In this document: piece after piece, positions 42,153 to 50,124 of the stretch | How positions within the stretch are numbered: position 1 is the first letter of the stretch | How the letters are laid out: each line of letters begins with the position of its first letter | NCBI GenBank assembly: GCA_902475025.1 | Contig: CABRXX010000004.1 | Span: 1 to 64,000 of the forward strand | Length of the DNA: 64,000 nucleotides | Reading direction: 5' to 3' | From: Merdiplasma sp905207905 | GTDB taxonomy: Bacteria; Bacillota; Clostridia; Lachnospirales; Lachnospiraceae | Translations under genes and position numbers: made by a program | Notes under the pieces: generated by a model | Seen by the model: only the letters and a program-made list of their open reading frames with translations | The model's database searches: none | What the model was told of the DNA's origin: nothing

Positions 42153-43151
42153 TTAGGCGGCGTATCGGCGGTATGCCGCCTGTACATTTTGCTGTGATAT
42201 ATAACAGTAAACCTGTGTAGTCTTGAGGTCAGCGTGACCGAGTATTGCTGCAACATCCTGTATATTTGCGCCGCGGTCAAGTAAATTTGTTGCAAGCGTC
42301 CTGCGGTATCGGTGCGGGTGGACATTCTCAACACCGGCGCGTTTACCAATTGCTTTTAATACCGTTTCGATTCCAGCTTTTGAGAGCCGCCGGTGCGGAG
42401 ACTTTATACTTGCAAAAAGGCATGGATCGACATCAGTCCGGCTGTTCAGATAGTCTGTCAAGTGCATAAGAGCCACGGGGGTAAGGTAGATGGTACGTTC
42501 TTTGTTTCCTTTTCCTAACACTACGGCATCTTTGGTCAAAAAGTTGATGTCAGCCCTGTTTAGACGTACTACCTCACTTACACGGCAGCCTGATGCATAT
42601 AAAAATTCTATTAAAGCAAGATCACGAAGCGATGTACAAGCTTGCTTAAGACGCTCCATTTCAGGGGCGGAATATGGTTTTTTAATAACCTTAGTATATT
42701 TGATTTGTGCAAGAGCTGTGCATGGATTACGACCAATCCAGCCCTCTGCAACCAACCAATTAAAAAAGCTGGAAAAGCAGCGCCGTATACCATCGAGGGT
42801 TCGATTGCTTACATGACGTTGACGTTTGTATTCAGCTAGATAATAACGGAGGTCATAGGTCGTAATCTCGTGAAGTGGGCGGCAAAGCGTATGAATCATC
42901 ATATAGCAGACATCTCGGTATCGTCTGAGCGTTTCTTCGGATTTGCCCTCTACGCGTTTGGTGGCGATAAATTTTAATAGAATGGAATCCGGTGTAGTAT
43001 CTATGGCAGTTATTTCTGTAGTGCGTACTTGTATTTCATAAGAATTAAGTTGCAGGGTAAGAGCGTTTTGAACTGCTTGGAGTTGCTCATCATCCAGTAA
43101 AGCACGAACGGAATCAGACACAGCATTGATGATGGTAATTCGTAAATCCAT
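42153..43151 (-). CDS. Tyrosine recombinase, probable tail-fibre shufflase
   Basis: 332 residues, intact. A SAM-like core-binding domain occupies about residues 52-150, followed by a catalytic domain with R190 (ASGCRVSEV), K214/K217 (GKGNKER), H280 and R283 (PHRYRRT), H306 (LGHADL) and the nucleophile Y315 (TTQVYCYI). AAGGAGG precedes the ATG. XerC/D-like in sequence. The phage integrates by transposition and its ends show a Mu-type duplication, so no integrase is needed. The gene lies between two pairs of tail-to-tail fibre-tip cassettes sharing a core, so inversion of cassettes, as Rci does in R64, is the likely job. Dimer resolution is the alternative. Confidence 0.9.
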   Translation of the reverse strand: MDLRITIINAVSDSVRALLDDEQLQAVQNALTLQLNSYEIQVRTTEITAIDTTPDSILLKFIATKRVEGKSEETLRRYRDVCYMMIHTLCRPLHEITTYDLRYYLAEYKRQRHVSNRTLDGIRRCFSSFFNWLVAEGWIGRNPCTALAQIKYTKVIKKPYSAPEMERLKQACTSLRDLALIEFLYASGCRVSEVVRLNRADINFLTKDAVVLGKGNKERTIYLTPVALMHLTDYLNSRTDVDPCLFASIKSPHRRLSKAGIETVLKAIGKRAGVENVHPHRYRRTLATNLLDRGANIQDVAAILGHADLKTTQVYCYISQQNVQAAYRRYAA

Positions 43152-43244
43152 AGAAAATCCTCCTTGTTTTTTTGATTATTTTAAGGGATTTCCAGGTAAA
43201 AGTAACGGATTGTAAAAGAAAAAGCAACAAAACGTGTCATGCGA

Positions 43245-43535
43245 CAAAACACGAATACATTGGTCACAGGCGTATTTTCAGAATGTTGGTTCCCGGGATT
43301 TGCAATTGACGGAATGGGATTTTCTATAATAATCCCCAAGCATTATAAATCGCACACATTAACCGTATCGTCTGCGAAAATATTCGTTCCGGCATCCAAA
43401 ACATGGGTGTCTACAACAGTATCATCCATTACAGATCTGGTGAATTGCTGGCGGGTCATTCTGACAACAGATGTGTCCATGAAATTGACCTCCGGCAGTG
43501 CCTATATTGCGAATTTAGGTGGGCAGATAAAATGA
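43245..43535 (+). pseudogene. Silent tail-fibre tip cassette C
   Basis: 96 codons from the core: QNTNTLVTGVFSECWFPGFA, a Ser/Thr/Val-rich beta middle, ending SAYIANLGGQIK. A chance ATG at 43239 makes it look like a gene, but there is no ribosome site, and the reading frame relative to the AAACACGAA core is the same as in the fibre gene. Same orientation as the fibre, so two successive inversions are needed to express it. Its stop abuts the stop of cassette D. Confidence 0.78.
43247..43255 (+). repeat. Cassette recombination core, site C
   Basis: GACAAAACACGAATACA around AAACACGAA. A near copy, CAACAAAACGTG, lies 17 bp upstream and may be part of an extended binding site. Confidence 0.7.
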
Positions 43536-43784
43536 TTATTTCCATTTAGACCACCCGTTATCAACATCGTAGAAACGGTTGGACATCCCCAACGCACCAA
43601 CAGCAATTTGGGCAAATCTGCCTGAGGAACCCATTGTAAAAACGATAACCCAGTACCCGCACTTACTACTTAATTCGTCCGAATGGCCGAAAGCAAACGC
43701 ATTCTCATTTGCCCGAGCAGTAATTACACTATCAAAATTGCTTGCGATATATACTGCGTTCAGAGGATTGTTCTTCGTGTTTTG
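43536..43784 (-). pseudogene. Silent tail-fibre tip cassette D (inverted)
   Basis: 82 codons plus stop on the minus strand from the core: QNTKNNPLNAVYIASNFDSV, GHSDELSSKCGYWVIVF, ending YDVDNGWSKWK. The ending resembles that of cassette A (YDADGGWICKF), so these two tips are related. No start or ribosome site. Stop-to-stop with cassette C, with no base between. A plus-strand frame open through this stretch is only the upstream extension of the methylase frame. Confidence 0.78.
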
Positions 43785-43786
43785 TA
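43774..43786 (-). repeat. Cassette recombination core, site D
   Basis: Minus strand TACAAAACACGAA, identical to site B. It borders the promoter region of the methylase gene: a TATAAT lies at about 43799-43804 on the plus strand, 12 bp further on. Confidence 0.7.
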
Positions 43787-43842
43787 AATGTATTACTTTC
43801 TATAATAGTGCCCCACATTATATAGAAAGAAGGAATGTAATT

Positions 43843-44601
43843 ATGAATAGTTTTATAAGTTGGATTGGCGGCAAAAAAGCACTTAGGAAGAAAATAATAA
43901 AGCAATTTCCAGAAATGGGAACATATAACCGATATATAGAAGTTTTTGGCGGAGCCGGGTGGGTTCTCTTTGCTGCTGCTAGTCATGCCAAGATGGAGGT
44001 CTACAATGATGTCAATGGGGATCTTGTCAATTTATTTCGTTGTATTAAGTATCACCCAGATGCTGTTCAAGAAGAATTAGGGTATATTTTTATATCAAGA
44101 GAACAATTTTTTGATGCAAGAGAACAAATTGAAACTAGGGGTATGACAGATATTCAGAGAGCGGCAAGGTTCTTTGTTTTGATTAAAGAGAGTTTTGGTA
44201 CAAACCTTCGTTCATTCGGTTTATGTTCACGGGATATGGAAAAGGCAAAAGAATATTTAAGTGAAGTGTCTAAACGACTGAATAAGGTGGTGATTGAGAA
44301 CCTTGACTTTGAAAAAATTCTCAAAAATTATGACAAAAAAGAGGCGTTATTTTACCTTGACCCGCCATATTATGAAACTGAAAAATATTATCCGGACAGG
44401 TTCATGCCGGAAGACCATAAAAGATTAAAAGCGGCATTAGATGGTATTAAAGGCAAGTTTGTTTTATCATACAATGATTGTGACTATATCAGGGAATTGT
44501 ACAAGGAGTATACAATTATTGAAGTGGATAGGTTACACAATCTTGTACAGAAAGAAGTAAAGCCTCGGTATAAGGAGCTAATTATTAAAAATTTTACATA
44601 A
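43843..44601 (+). CDS. DNA adenine N6-methyltransferase (Dam/D12 class)
   Basis: 252 residues from ATG 43843 behind AAGGAATG. Motif I is FGGAGW (residues about 35-40), the catalytic motif IV is DPPYYETEKYY from residue 173, and LSYNDCDYI (about 210-218) completes the D12 pattern. Target GATC is likely for this class but not shown. The place at the right end matches the modification gene mom in Mu, suggesting protection from restriction or a role in regulation. Confidence 0.88.
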   Translation: MNSFISWIGGKKALRKKIIKQFPEMGTYNRYIEVFGGAGWVLFAAASHAKMEVYNDVNGDLVNLFRCIKYHPDAVQEELGYIFISREQFFDAREQIETRGMTDIQRAARFFVLIKESFGTNLRSFGLCSRDMEKAKEYLSEVSKRLNKVVIENLDFEKILKNYDKKEALFYLDPPYYETEKYYPDRFMPEDHKRLKAALDGIKGKFVLSYNDCDYIRELYKEYTIIEVDRLHNLVQKEVKPRYKELIIKNFT

Positions 44602-44674
44602 CGAAATTCGATATAAAATATCAAAATAAATAATAATGCAACGGATTATGATAGTATCTATCAGGGGCATTATT

Positions 44675-44947
44675 ATGGTTAGGATTTATTTATCAAAGCT
44701 TCTAGGTGAAAGGCGTATGTCTCAAAGAGAACTATCAGAACTGACTGGAATACGACCCAATACAATTAATGAATGGTATCATGAGATTGTGGTTAGTTTA
44801 AGAGTGGAACATATTGACCGGATATGTGAAGTGTTAGGATGTTCTGTGGATGAATTGATAGAGGTGATACCGAACAAGATGCCAAAGACAGGAAAACACC
44901 TGATAGTTGAGGAACATGGAAACCGGAAGACAGGACAGGGGCAGTGA
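44675..44947 (+). CDS. XRE-type HTH regulator at the prophage right end
   Basis: 90 residues from ATG 44675 (weak GGGG site upstream; an earlier in-frame ATG at 44636 is possible). The helix-turn-helix LLGERRMSQRELSELTGIRP and INEWYHEIVV covers residues 8-40. DRICEVLGCSVDELIEVIP is the typical C-terminal part of small Cro-type repressors. Possibly regulates the methylase gene, as Com regulates mom in Mu; this is inference. Confidence 0.75.
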   Translation: MVRIYLSKLLGERRMSQRELSELTGIRPNTINEWYHEIVVSLRVEHIDRICEVLGCSVDELIEVIPNKMPKTGKHLIVEEHGNRKTGQGQ

Positions 44948-44967
44948 CTAAAATCACGCCCCTTTTT
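44937..44967 (+). terminator. Terminator at the prophage right end
   Basis: GGGGCAGTGA and TCACGCCCC pair around CTAAAA and are followed by TTTTT. It stops prophage transcription before the end and before the host exporter genes. Confidence 0.85.
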
Positions 44968-44997
44968 CTGTTGAAAAAACAGAAATATTTCCCGAAA

Positions 44998-45016
44998 GTT
45001 TTTGACAATTATTTTG
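44998..45016 (-). repeat. Right-end transposase-type site R2
   Basis: Minus strand CAAAATAATTGTCAAAAAC, 17 of 19 matches to L1 at 9892-9910. Spaced 22 bp from R1, the tandem spacing known for MuA sites. Confidence 0.7.
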
Positions 45017-45020
45017 AAAA

Positions 45021-45048
45021 TTTTTGACAAAAGTTTTGGGCGGCTACA
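45021..45048 (-). repeat. Right terminal transposase-type site R1
   Basis: Reading inward on the minus strand: TGTAGCCGCCCAAAA, then CTTT and TGTCAAAAA. The terminal TGT and the TGTCAAAAA element are the same distance apart as at the left end. Confidence 0.75.
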
Positions 45049-45053
45049 AAAAC
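45049..45053. repeat. Target-site duplication, right copy
   Basis: AAAAC, matching 9877-9881. Confidence 0.85.
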
Positions 45054-45124
45054 AATATGAAAAAATTTTATTAACGTCAGTTAAAGCTAGTGGAAGTAAG
45101 GGAAAAAATGAAAAAAATAGGTGA
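45054..45124 (+). pseudogene. 3' part of the short host ORF cut by the prophage
   Basis: Continues the frame of 9821-9881 (QYEKILLTSVKASGSKGKNE then KNR-stop). The stop TGA at 45122-45124 overlaps the exporter start at 45108, which in the uninterrupted state would couple translation of the two. The insertion removes that coupling and the native upstream promoter. Confidence 0.4.
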
Positions 45125-46745
45125 CTATTTAAAAAAAAGCCGATTTTATTATGGGATAACCGCATTGCTGTCTGTTTTTATGACTGGAGCGATTATTCTA
45201 AGCTCTGCACTTCTGGGACGGTTTACAGAAGGTTTATCCCGGTTAAGCGGAAATGGAATCGTTAAACTGCTGCTTCTGGTTCTCGCAGCTTTTTTTTCAC
45301 AGGAGCTGTTGGATTATTTTTATCAAATACTGCGAAATAAAATAGAAATTGATACCTATTCCAATATACAAAAAAAGCTGCTGTATCAGGAGCTGCATTT
45401 ATCTTTTGATCATCCGAAGCTAAAAAAATCTTCAGGATTGTATACTCTGATGAGCTGCTGTGCAGATGATCTCACCAGATTTTTATCAATAACAATGCCG
45501 GATATTTTATTTCAAACGATCCGGTTACTGTTTGCATTGACATTTATTATACGGACAAATTGGCAGATTAGTTTTGTCTATATAGGGGCATTGCTTTTAT
45601 CTTTGGCGATCCAGTTTTTGATCGGTAAGACGATGGAAAAGGCCAGTTACCGAGTGAAAAAATCAGAAGCTGACCTGAATGCGAAATTGAAAGATGTGCT
45701 GGAGAATCGTTTGCTGATTAAGGTATCTGGATGCTTTGATTGGACGAAGGATTTTTGGAAAGAACAGGAACAAAGCTATGTGAAGGCGAATCTTCGCATG
45801 AGCCTGCAGACCATGCCGTTTAGGACAATGGGGATTATCAGTGGTATTTTTCCTATTTTATGTCTTTGCTTTGCAGGAATTTATCTAACTTCGACAGGGA
45901 AGATCAAAGTTAGCGAATTTATGACTCTTTTTTATTTGTGCCAGAATATTTTGCCGGATCAACTGCATTATGCGGATTTATGGGAAGAAGTTATAAAGGT
46001 GAAGCCAGCTGCCCAACAGTTGACGGCGTATTTTGAAGAAAAAGAGCCCCAAGTGGAGTGGGAAAAGGAAAATGGCTTTCAAACAGGGGAAATGGTGTTG
46101 GAACATATATATTACAGATATCCAGAGCGTGAAGCGTGGGCGGTGAAGGATATTTCTTTGCAACTTGAAAGGGGAAAGAAAATAGCTTTTGTAGGAGCCA
46201 GCGGAAGTGGAAAATCCACACTTATGAAGCTGATGGCAGGATTGATTTTACCGCAAAACGGAAGGATTCAAGGGGAGAAAGGACGTTATACAGACCAGTT
46301 CCCTTTTTTATTCACGGATTCTCTGATGCAAAATATTTTATATTCAGGAGCTTATGAAGAGGAACGTTTTGAAAAGGCGTGTGAGAACGCTTGCCTGGAG
46401 GAATTTGTATCAGAAATGGAACAGGGGTATGATACGGCGGTGACGGAGAATGGAGAAGGACTAAGCGGCGGCCAGCGGCAGCGGGTAGCCCTGGCCAGAT
46501 CTTTAAACAGCGAATCGGCGCTTTTGCTCCATGATGAAGTGTTTTCTGCTTTGGATTCAGAGCTGGCGAAAAATATCATGAAAAAGTTGAAAGAGGAGTA
46601 TCCAGATATCACAATGGTTTTTAGCCTGCACCAAAAGGAACTATTGCCCTTTATGGATGAGATTTACCTATTTGATTCCGGCTGTCTTTTGGAGAAGGGG
46701 ACATACCGGGAGCTGCAGGGGAAATTAGCGCATTTTGGAGTATAG
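45108..46745 (+). CDS. ABC exporter, fused membrane and ATPase domains, subunit 1
   Basis: 545 residues from ATG 45108 (GTAAGGG upstream; GTG 45090 possible). About six membrane helices in residues 15-290, then an ATPase domain: Walker A GASGSGKST, signature GLSGGQRQR, Walker B LLLHDEVFSALD. Half-transporter of the peptide/lipid/drug exporter class. It pairs with the next gene (19-bp gap) as a heterodimer. The prophage sits 60 bp upstream, so expression may now be altered. Confidence 0.9.
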   Translation: MKKIGDYLKKSRFYYGITALLSVFMTGAIILSSALLGRFTEGLSRLSGNGIVKLLLLVLAAFFSQELLDYFYQILRNKIEIDTYSNIQKKLLYQELHLSFDHPKLKKSSGLYTLMSCCADDLTRFLSITMPDILFQTIRLLFALTFIIRTNWQISFVYIGALLLSLAIQFLIGKTMEKASYRVKKSEADLNAKLKDVLENRLLIKVSGCFDWTKDFWKEQEQSYVKANLRMSLQTMPFRTMGIISGIFPILCLCFAGIYLTSTGKIKVSEFMTLFYLCQNILPDQLHYADLWEEVIKVKPAAQQLTAYFEEKEPQVEWEKENGFQTGEMVLEHIYYRYPEREAWAVKDISLQLERGKKIAFVGASGSGKSTLMKLMAGLILPQNGRIQGEKGRYTDQFPFLFTDSLMQNILYSGAYEEERFEKACENACLEEFVSEMEQGYDTAVTENGEGLSGGQRQRVALARSLNSESALLLHDEVFSALDSELAKNIMKKLKEEYPDITMVFSLHQKELLPFMDEIYLFDSGCLLEKGTYRELQGKLAHFGV

Positions 46746-46764
46746 TGATAGGAAGGAAAATACA

Positions 46765-48477
46765 ATGCATCGGTTATATAAAAGACTGATAGGGTACTTA
46801 AAACCTTATATGCCGCTGTATGCGATATGCAGTTTGGTGAATGGAATTGCACTTTTTCTGCTTTTTTCTTCAGTGGGAATTTTGCTCCGAGAAGTGGTGA
46901 AGAACTCAGCAGCAATAGCGGATCGAGAAAAATTAATACAGACTTTCTTATATTTGCTGGGAATTATATGCTTTACTGCACTATCTGGTTTTGCGGTGTT
47001 TGGCTTCCGCTATATCGAGCAAAAAATCCAAACAAAACTTCGCAGAGATATGGTAAATACCTATTTGCATGGAGAAGAAGCGGCTGTTCATAAATTTTCT
47101 TCAACAGAGGTTTTGAATCGCATAAATAGTGATCTGCCCAGGTGCGTGGAGTTGGTAGGGTACTATATGGACGGCAGGATTTTTGCACCTGTCCTATCAG
47201 GAATATTTTCCCTTGTATTTTTATTGGAAACCAATGGGCTTCTGGCTTTGGCAACACTGATCTGTTCGGCATTTAATGCGTTTGCGGTACAGATTGCTTC
47301 CAAGAAAGAAAAAGAGAAGAACGCAGAGGTTTTAGTGCAAAAAAGCAGGCTGCTTGAGTTTATGCAGGAATGCGCAGCGGGAAAGACAGAAGTACGGACT
47401 TTTTCTCTCCAGGAGCATTTTCAGAAAAAACAAGAGGAAAAGCTAAAAAAATTGGCAGAAAAAAAACGGCGGATTGGAAAATATCGAGGGGCGCGGAAAG
47501 CGCTTCTGGTTATGGCGGTAGATTGTTTCACAGTGGTGAGCCTCTTATTACTGGGAAATGTGTTGGCAAGAAAAAAGTGGATCGTTTTTAGCGAGGTTAT
47601 GTTGGCGCTGCCTTTGGCGGATCAAATTAGTCAAATGATAACAGCATTTGGGGATTTTAGAACGGTTTTGCGTACTCATCAGGGCTATATGGAGCGGGTT
47701 TTTGAGATTTTGGATCTGAAGCAGGAAAAGACAGGGGAGAGAAAGGCCGATGAAACGCAGATGAAACAAACGTTAAGGCTGGAAGGCGTGTCTTTTTGCT
47801 ATGAGAAAAAAACGGTTTTAGATGATATTTCTATAGAAATTCCCTTTGGGAAAAAAGCGGCTTTCGTAGGCCCAAGCGGCTGCGGAAAATCTTCTGTTTT
47901 GAAATTGATTCTGAATTTATATGAACCTCAGGAAGGAGAGCTGTTTTTAGGAGAAATACCGATAAGAGATATGGTAAAGAATCAATGGCGGAATTATATT
48001 TCCTATTATCCTCAGGAACTTTCTTTTTTTCACACGAATGTAGCAGAAAATGTGGGTATGGAAGGGGAACCGGATAAGGTTCGTGTTGGAGAAGTCATGA
48101 AAGTGTTAGACGAGGAAAATTTTTTTCAAAAAGCGGCAAACGGGTATGAAATGATTTTGGAAACGGCAGGGGAAGAATTTTCAGGAGGACAATTACAGAA
48201 GATTGCTTTGGCGCGATGTCTATACCGGAAAGCACCGTTTTTGCTGTTGGATGAACCAATTTCTGCAATGGATGAAGAGAATGGAAAATTGGTGGAGAAA
48301 GCTTTGTGGAAGTATGGAAAAGATTGTACTGTGATTGTGATTACTCACAGGTTGAAGCTGATAGAAAATTTTGATATTATTTTTGTTATGGACAAGGGAA
48401 AAATCGTGGAGCAGGGAAAACATGGGGAATTGTTGAAATTGAACGGGAGATACGCAGGAATGTGGAAGCAGCAATAA
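46765..48477 (+). CDS. ABC exporter, fused membrane and ATPase domains, subunit 2
   Basis: 570 residues from ATG 46765 behind GGAAGG (frame open to 46735 inside the preceding gene). Membrane part in residues 15-300; Walker A VGPSGCGKSS, signature EFSGGQLQK, Walker B FLLLDEPISAMD. Both partners keep a catalytic glutamate. Heterodimeric partner of 45108. Substrate unknown; the following BlaI/M56 genes suggest an antimicrobial-stress context. Confidence 0.9.
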   Translation: MHRLYKRLIGYLKPYMPLYAICSLVNGIALFLLFSSVGILLREVVKNSAAIADREKLIQTFLYLLGIICFTALSGFAVFGFRYIEQKIQTKLRRDMVNTYLHGEEAAVHKFSSTEVLNRINSDLPRCVELVGYYMDGRIFAPVLSGIFSLVFLLETNGLLALATLICSAFNAFAVQIASKKEKEKNAEVLVQKSRLLEFMQECAAGKTEVRTFSLQEHFQKKQEEKLKKLAEKKRRIGKYRGARKALLVMAVDCFTVVSLLLLGNVLARKKWIVFSEVMLALPLADQISQMITAFGDFRTVLRTHQGYMERVFEILDLKQEKTGERKADETQMKQTLRLEGVSFCYEKKTVLDDISIEIPFGKKAAFVGPSGCGKSSVLKLILNLYEPQEGELFLGEIPIRDMVKNQWRNYISYYPQELSFFHTNVAENVGMEGEPDKVRVGEVMKVLDEENFFQKAANGYEMILETAGEEFSGGQLQKIALARCLYRKAPFLLLDEPISAMDEENGKLVEKALWKYGKDCTVIVITHRLKLIENFDIIFVMDKGKIVEQGKHGELLKLNGRYAGMWKQQ

Positions 48478-48560
48478 GAAAAATGGTTTTGCAGGTAGAA
48501 GTAGTTTTTTATAATAGAAATTCGTTTTTGAGGACAAAAGAAAGAAATGGAGGAGCGATT

Positions 48561-49001
48561 ATGCCAAGACAGAAAATGAAAGATTTAACGGAAAGCGAAC
48601 TGGAGATCATGAAAACAGTCTGGGACAGCCCGGAATCTCTGACCATACAGGAGATGGCGGAACGGATGCAGGAAAATGGAATTGCGATTACCAGCGCGGC
48701 TGCCATCACAAGGGTAAAAGGACTGCAGAAGAAAAAATATCTTCAGCCGGACGGACAGAAATTAGTCACCACCGTATATGCCAGGACGTACCAGGCTATG
48801 GTGACAAAGGAAGAGTATGTGCAGCGGGAGCTGGCAGACTTAGGGCAGCTTCTCTCCGGCAATCAGGCTTTGGGAGCGCTGGGACTGGTGGAGATGCTTA
48901 TTAAAGGAAGAGGAAAAAAGGCGTGGAACAGACAGGATATCCAGAGCCTGGAACAGCTGTTGGAACATTCCGGGGATGAACTGAAAGAGGGGGAAAAATG
49001 A
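48561..49001 (+). CDS. blaI: BlaI/MecI-family repressor
   Basis: 146 residues from ATG 48561 behind GGAGG. The winged-helix DNA-binding part (LTESELEIMKTVWDSPESLT, ITSAAAITRVKGLQKKKYLQ) and the C-terminal dimerisation helices match BlaI/MecI, which are inactivated by proteolysis. The stop overlaps the M56 gene start (ATGA), the usual blaI-blaR1 arrangement. Here the regulated target is probably the neighbouring exporter or modules, since no beta-lactamase is present. Confidence 0.9.
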   Translation: MPRQKMKDLTESELEIMKTVWDSPESLTIQEMAERMQENGIAITSAAAITRVKGLQKKKYLQPDGQKLVTTVYARTYQAMVTKEEYVQRELADLGQLLSGNQALGALGLVEMLIKGRGKKAWNRQDIQSLEQLLEHSGDELKEGEK

Positions 49002-50122
49002 GGCTGAGTCTGTCATCCGTTTTGTCCACCCTGTTTCTGACGTCGATTATGATGTTGCTGTCGGGCTGGTTTTTAAAAAGCAACCGTTTTGTCCGTTTTT
49101 TCGGTCCTCAGACGGCGATGATCTTTTTGGGAGCAGTTATTGTAAGGCTGGTATTGCCGCTGGAATTTCCTTTTACGATTACAATTTTGTTTAGGAAGGT
49201 TTATACAGATATTTATGCATTTTTTAATATGGAGATCCGAATCGGCGAAAGCGTTCTGGCTCTTTACCAGATCCTGCTTGCAGTGTGGTTTCTGGGAAGC
49301 GCAGCAGTGCTGCTTCAAAAAGGAATTGTCTTTCGCCGTACCAGAAAGAAGATTCGGGAGCTTATCAGGCTGCGTGAAGACCAAAGGGTCTTTTTGGAAG
49401 AGGAGCTGCTGCAGGAGTTTCCGGAGCTTAAGACTGCCTGTGTTTTAAAAGTGGATCTGCGGATTTCCCCCATGCTTATAGGGATGAAGCGTCCAGTAAT
49501 CCTTTTGCCGGATTATCCGTTCACCAAGGAGGAGCTTCGCTATGTGCTGGGGCATGAGGCGCTTCATATCAGACACCACGATCTTCGGAGAAATTATCTG
49601 ATGGAGGGGCTGGTCTGTCTGTACTGGTGGAATTTTTTTCTCAGGCGCCTGCAAAGTTCTGTTTTTGAGATGATTGAGATCAAAAATGATATGGTTCTCA
49701 CCAGAAGCCTGTCCAAAAGAGAGAAAAAAGCGTATATGAACTGTCTTGCGAAGATCTCTGTATTTGCCAATGAGGAGAAAGTCCCGGGCGTCCTTTCTTT
49801 TACGAAAAAGAGTATTCGTACTCTGGAGAGGCGTTTTAACTTTATTGTACATAACCGTGGTACAGGGAGGATTAAAAAGGCGGCGGCGCTTCTGGGTGCA
49901 GGTCTTATGGTCTTTTTGACTGCGTCAGTTGTCTTTGAACCGATGTTTTCGCCTCCGCCGGGAACCAAGGAGTTTACGGCCGAGGATACGTATGCGGTTT
50001 TTCAGGATGGGTATTATGACGTGTATTTCCTGCATAAGGAACGCGGCCCCATTCGGATCGAGGAAGGGGCCAAAGATTTAAAATACTATCCCCGGGGAAT
50101 CAAGATTTACAAGGAGGAATGA
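48998..50122 (+). CDS. M56-family membrane metallopeptidase (BlaR1-like, no sensor domain)
   Basis: 374 residues. Membrane helices near residues 5-25, 40-60, 85-105 and 300-320. Zinc motif H186-E-A-L-H190 (VLGHEALHIRHH) and a downstream acidic ligand region (EMIEIKNDM). The penicillin-binding domain of BlaR1/MecR1 is missing; only a 60-residue extracellular tail follows the last helix. It would cleave or trigger cleavage of the BlaI protein in response to an unknown signal. Confidence 0.88.
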   Translation: MRLSLSSVLSTLFLTSIMMLLSGWFLKSNRFVRFFGPQTAMIFLGAVIVRLVLPLEFPFTITILFRKVYTDIYAFFNMEIRIGESVLALYQILLAVWFLGSAAVLLQKGIVFRRTRKKIRELIRLREDQRVFLEEELLQEFPELKTACVLKVDLRISPMLIGMKRPVILLPDYPFTKEELRYVLGHEALHIRHHDLRRNYLMEGLVCLYWWNFFLRRLQSSVFEMIEIKNDMVLTRSLSKREKKAYMNCLAKISVFANEEKVPGVLSFTKKSIRTLERRFNFIVHNRGTGRIKKAAALLGAGLMVFLTASVVFEPMFSPPPGTKEFTAEDTYAVFQDGYYDVYFLHKERGPIRIEEGAKDLKYYPRGIKIYKEE

Positions 50123-50124
50123 AG

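Larger units (their letters stand above)
9882..45048. mobile_element. Complete Mu-like transposable prophage (35,167 bp)
   Basis: Bounded by 5'-TGT...ACA-3' and by a 5-bp duplication AAAAC. The termini are related: TGTGGACTACCAAAA on the left and, reading inward from the right on the minus strand, TGTAGCCGCCCAAAA, each followed 4-5 bases later by TGTCAAAAA at the same distance. Gene order follows Mu: repressor, Ner, DDE transposase, AAA ATPase, GemA, lysis, Mor, terminase, portal, protein F, I, T, G, sheath, tube, tape measure, baseplate, fibre, DNA modification. No essential gene is visibly broken, so it may be inducible. Confidence 0.95.

Noticed and set aside
42153..43151. Integrase marking a separate integrative element inside the prophage
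   Set aside because: No att repeats, excisionase or cargo boundary is seen around it, and its position between fibre cassettes explains it better.
43239..43535. Independent small gene beginning at ATG 43239
   Set aside because: No ribosome site; the coding frame is set by the AAACACGAA core shared with three other fibre-tip cassettes, so it is a silent cassette.
40162..43786. Diversity-generating retroelement acting on the fibre
   Set aside because: No reverse transcriptase gene and no near-identical template/variable repeat pair; the cassettes differ throughout.
43579..43842. N-terminal extension of the adenine methylase
   Set aside because: These codons are antisense to cassette D; the methylase begins at ATG 43843 with a ribosome site and family-typical N-terminus.
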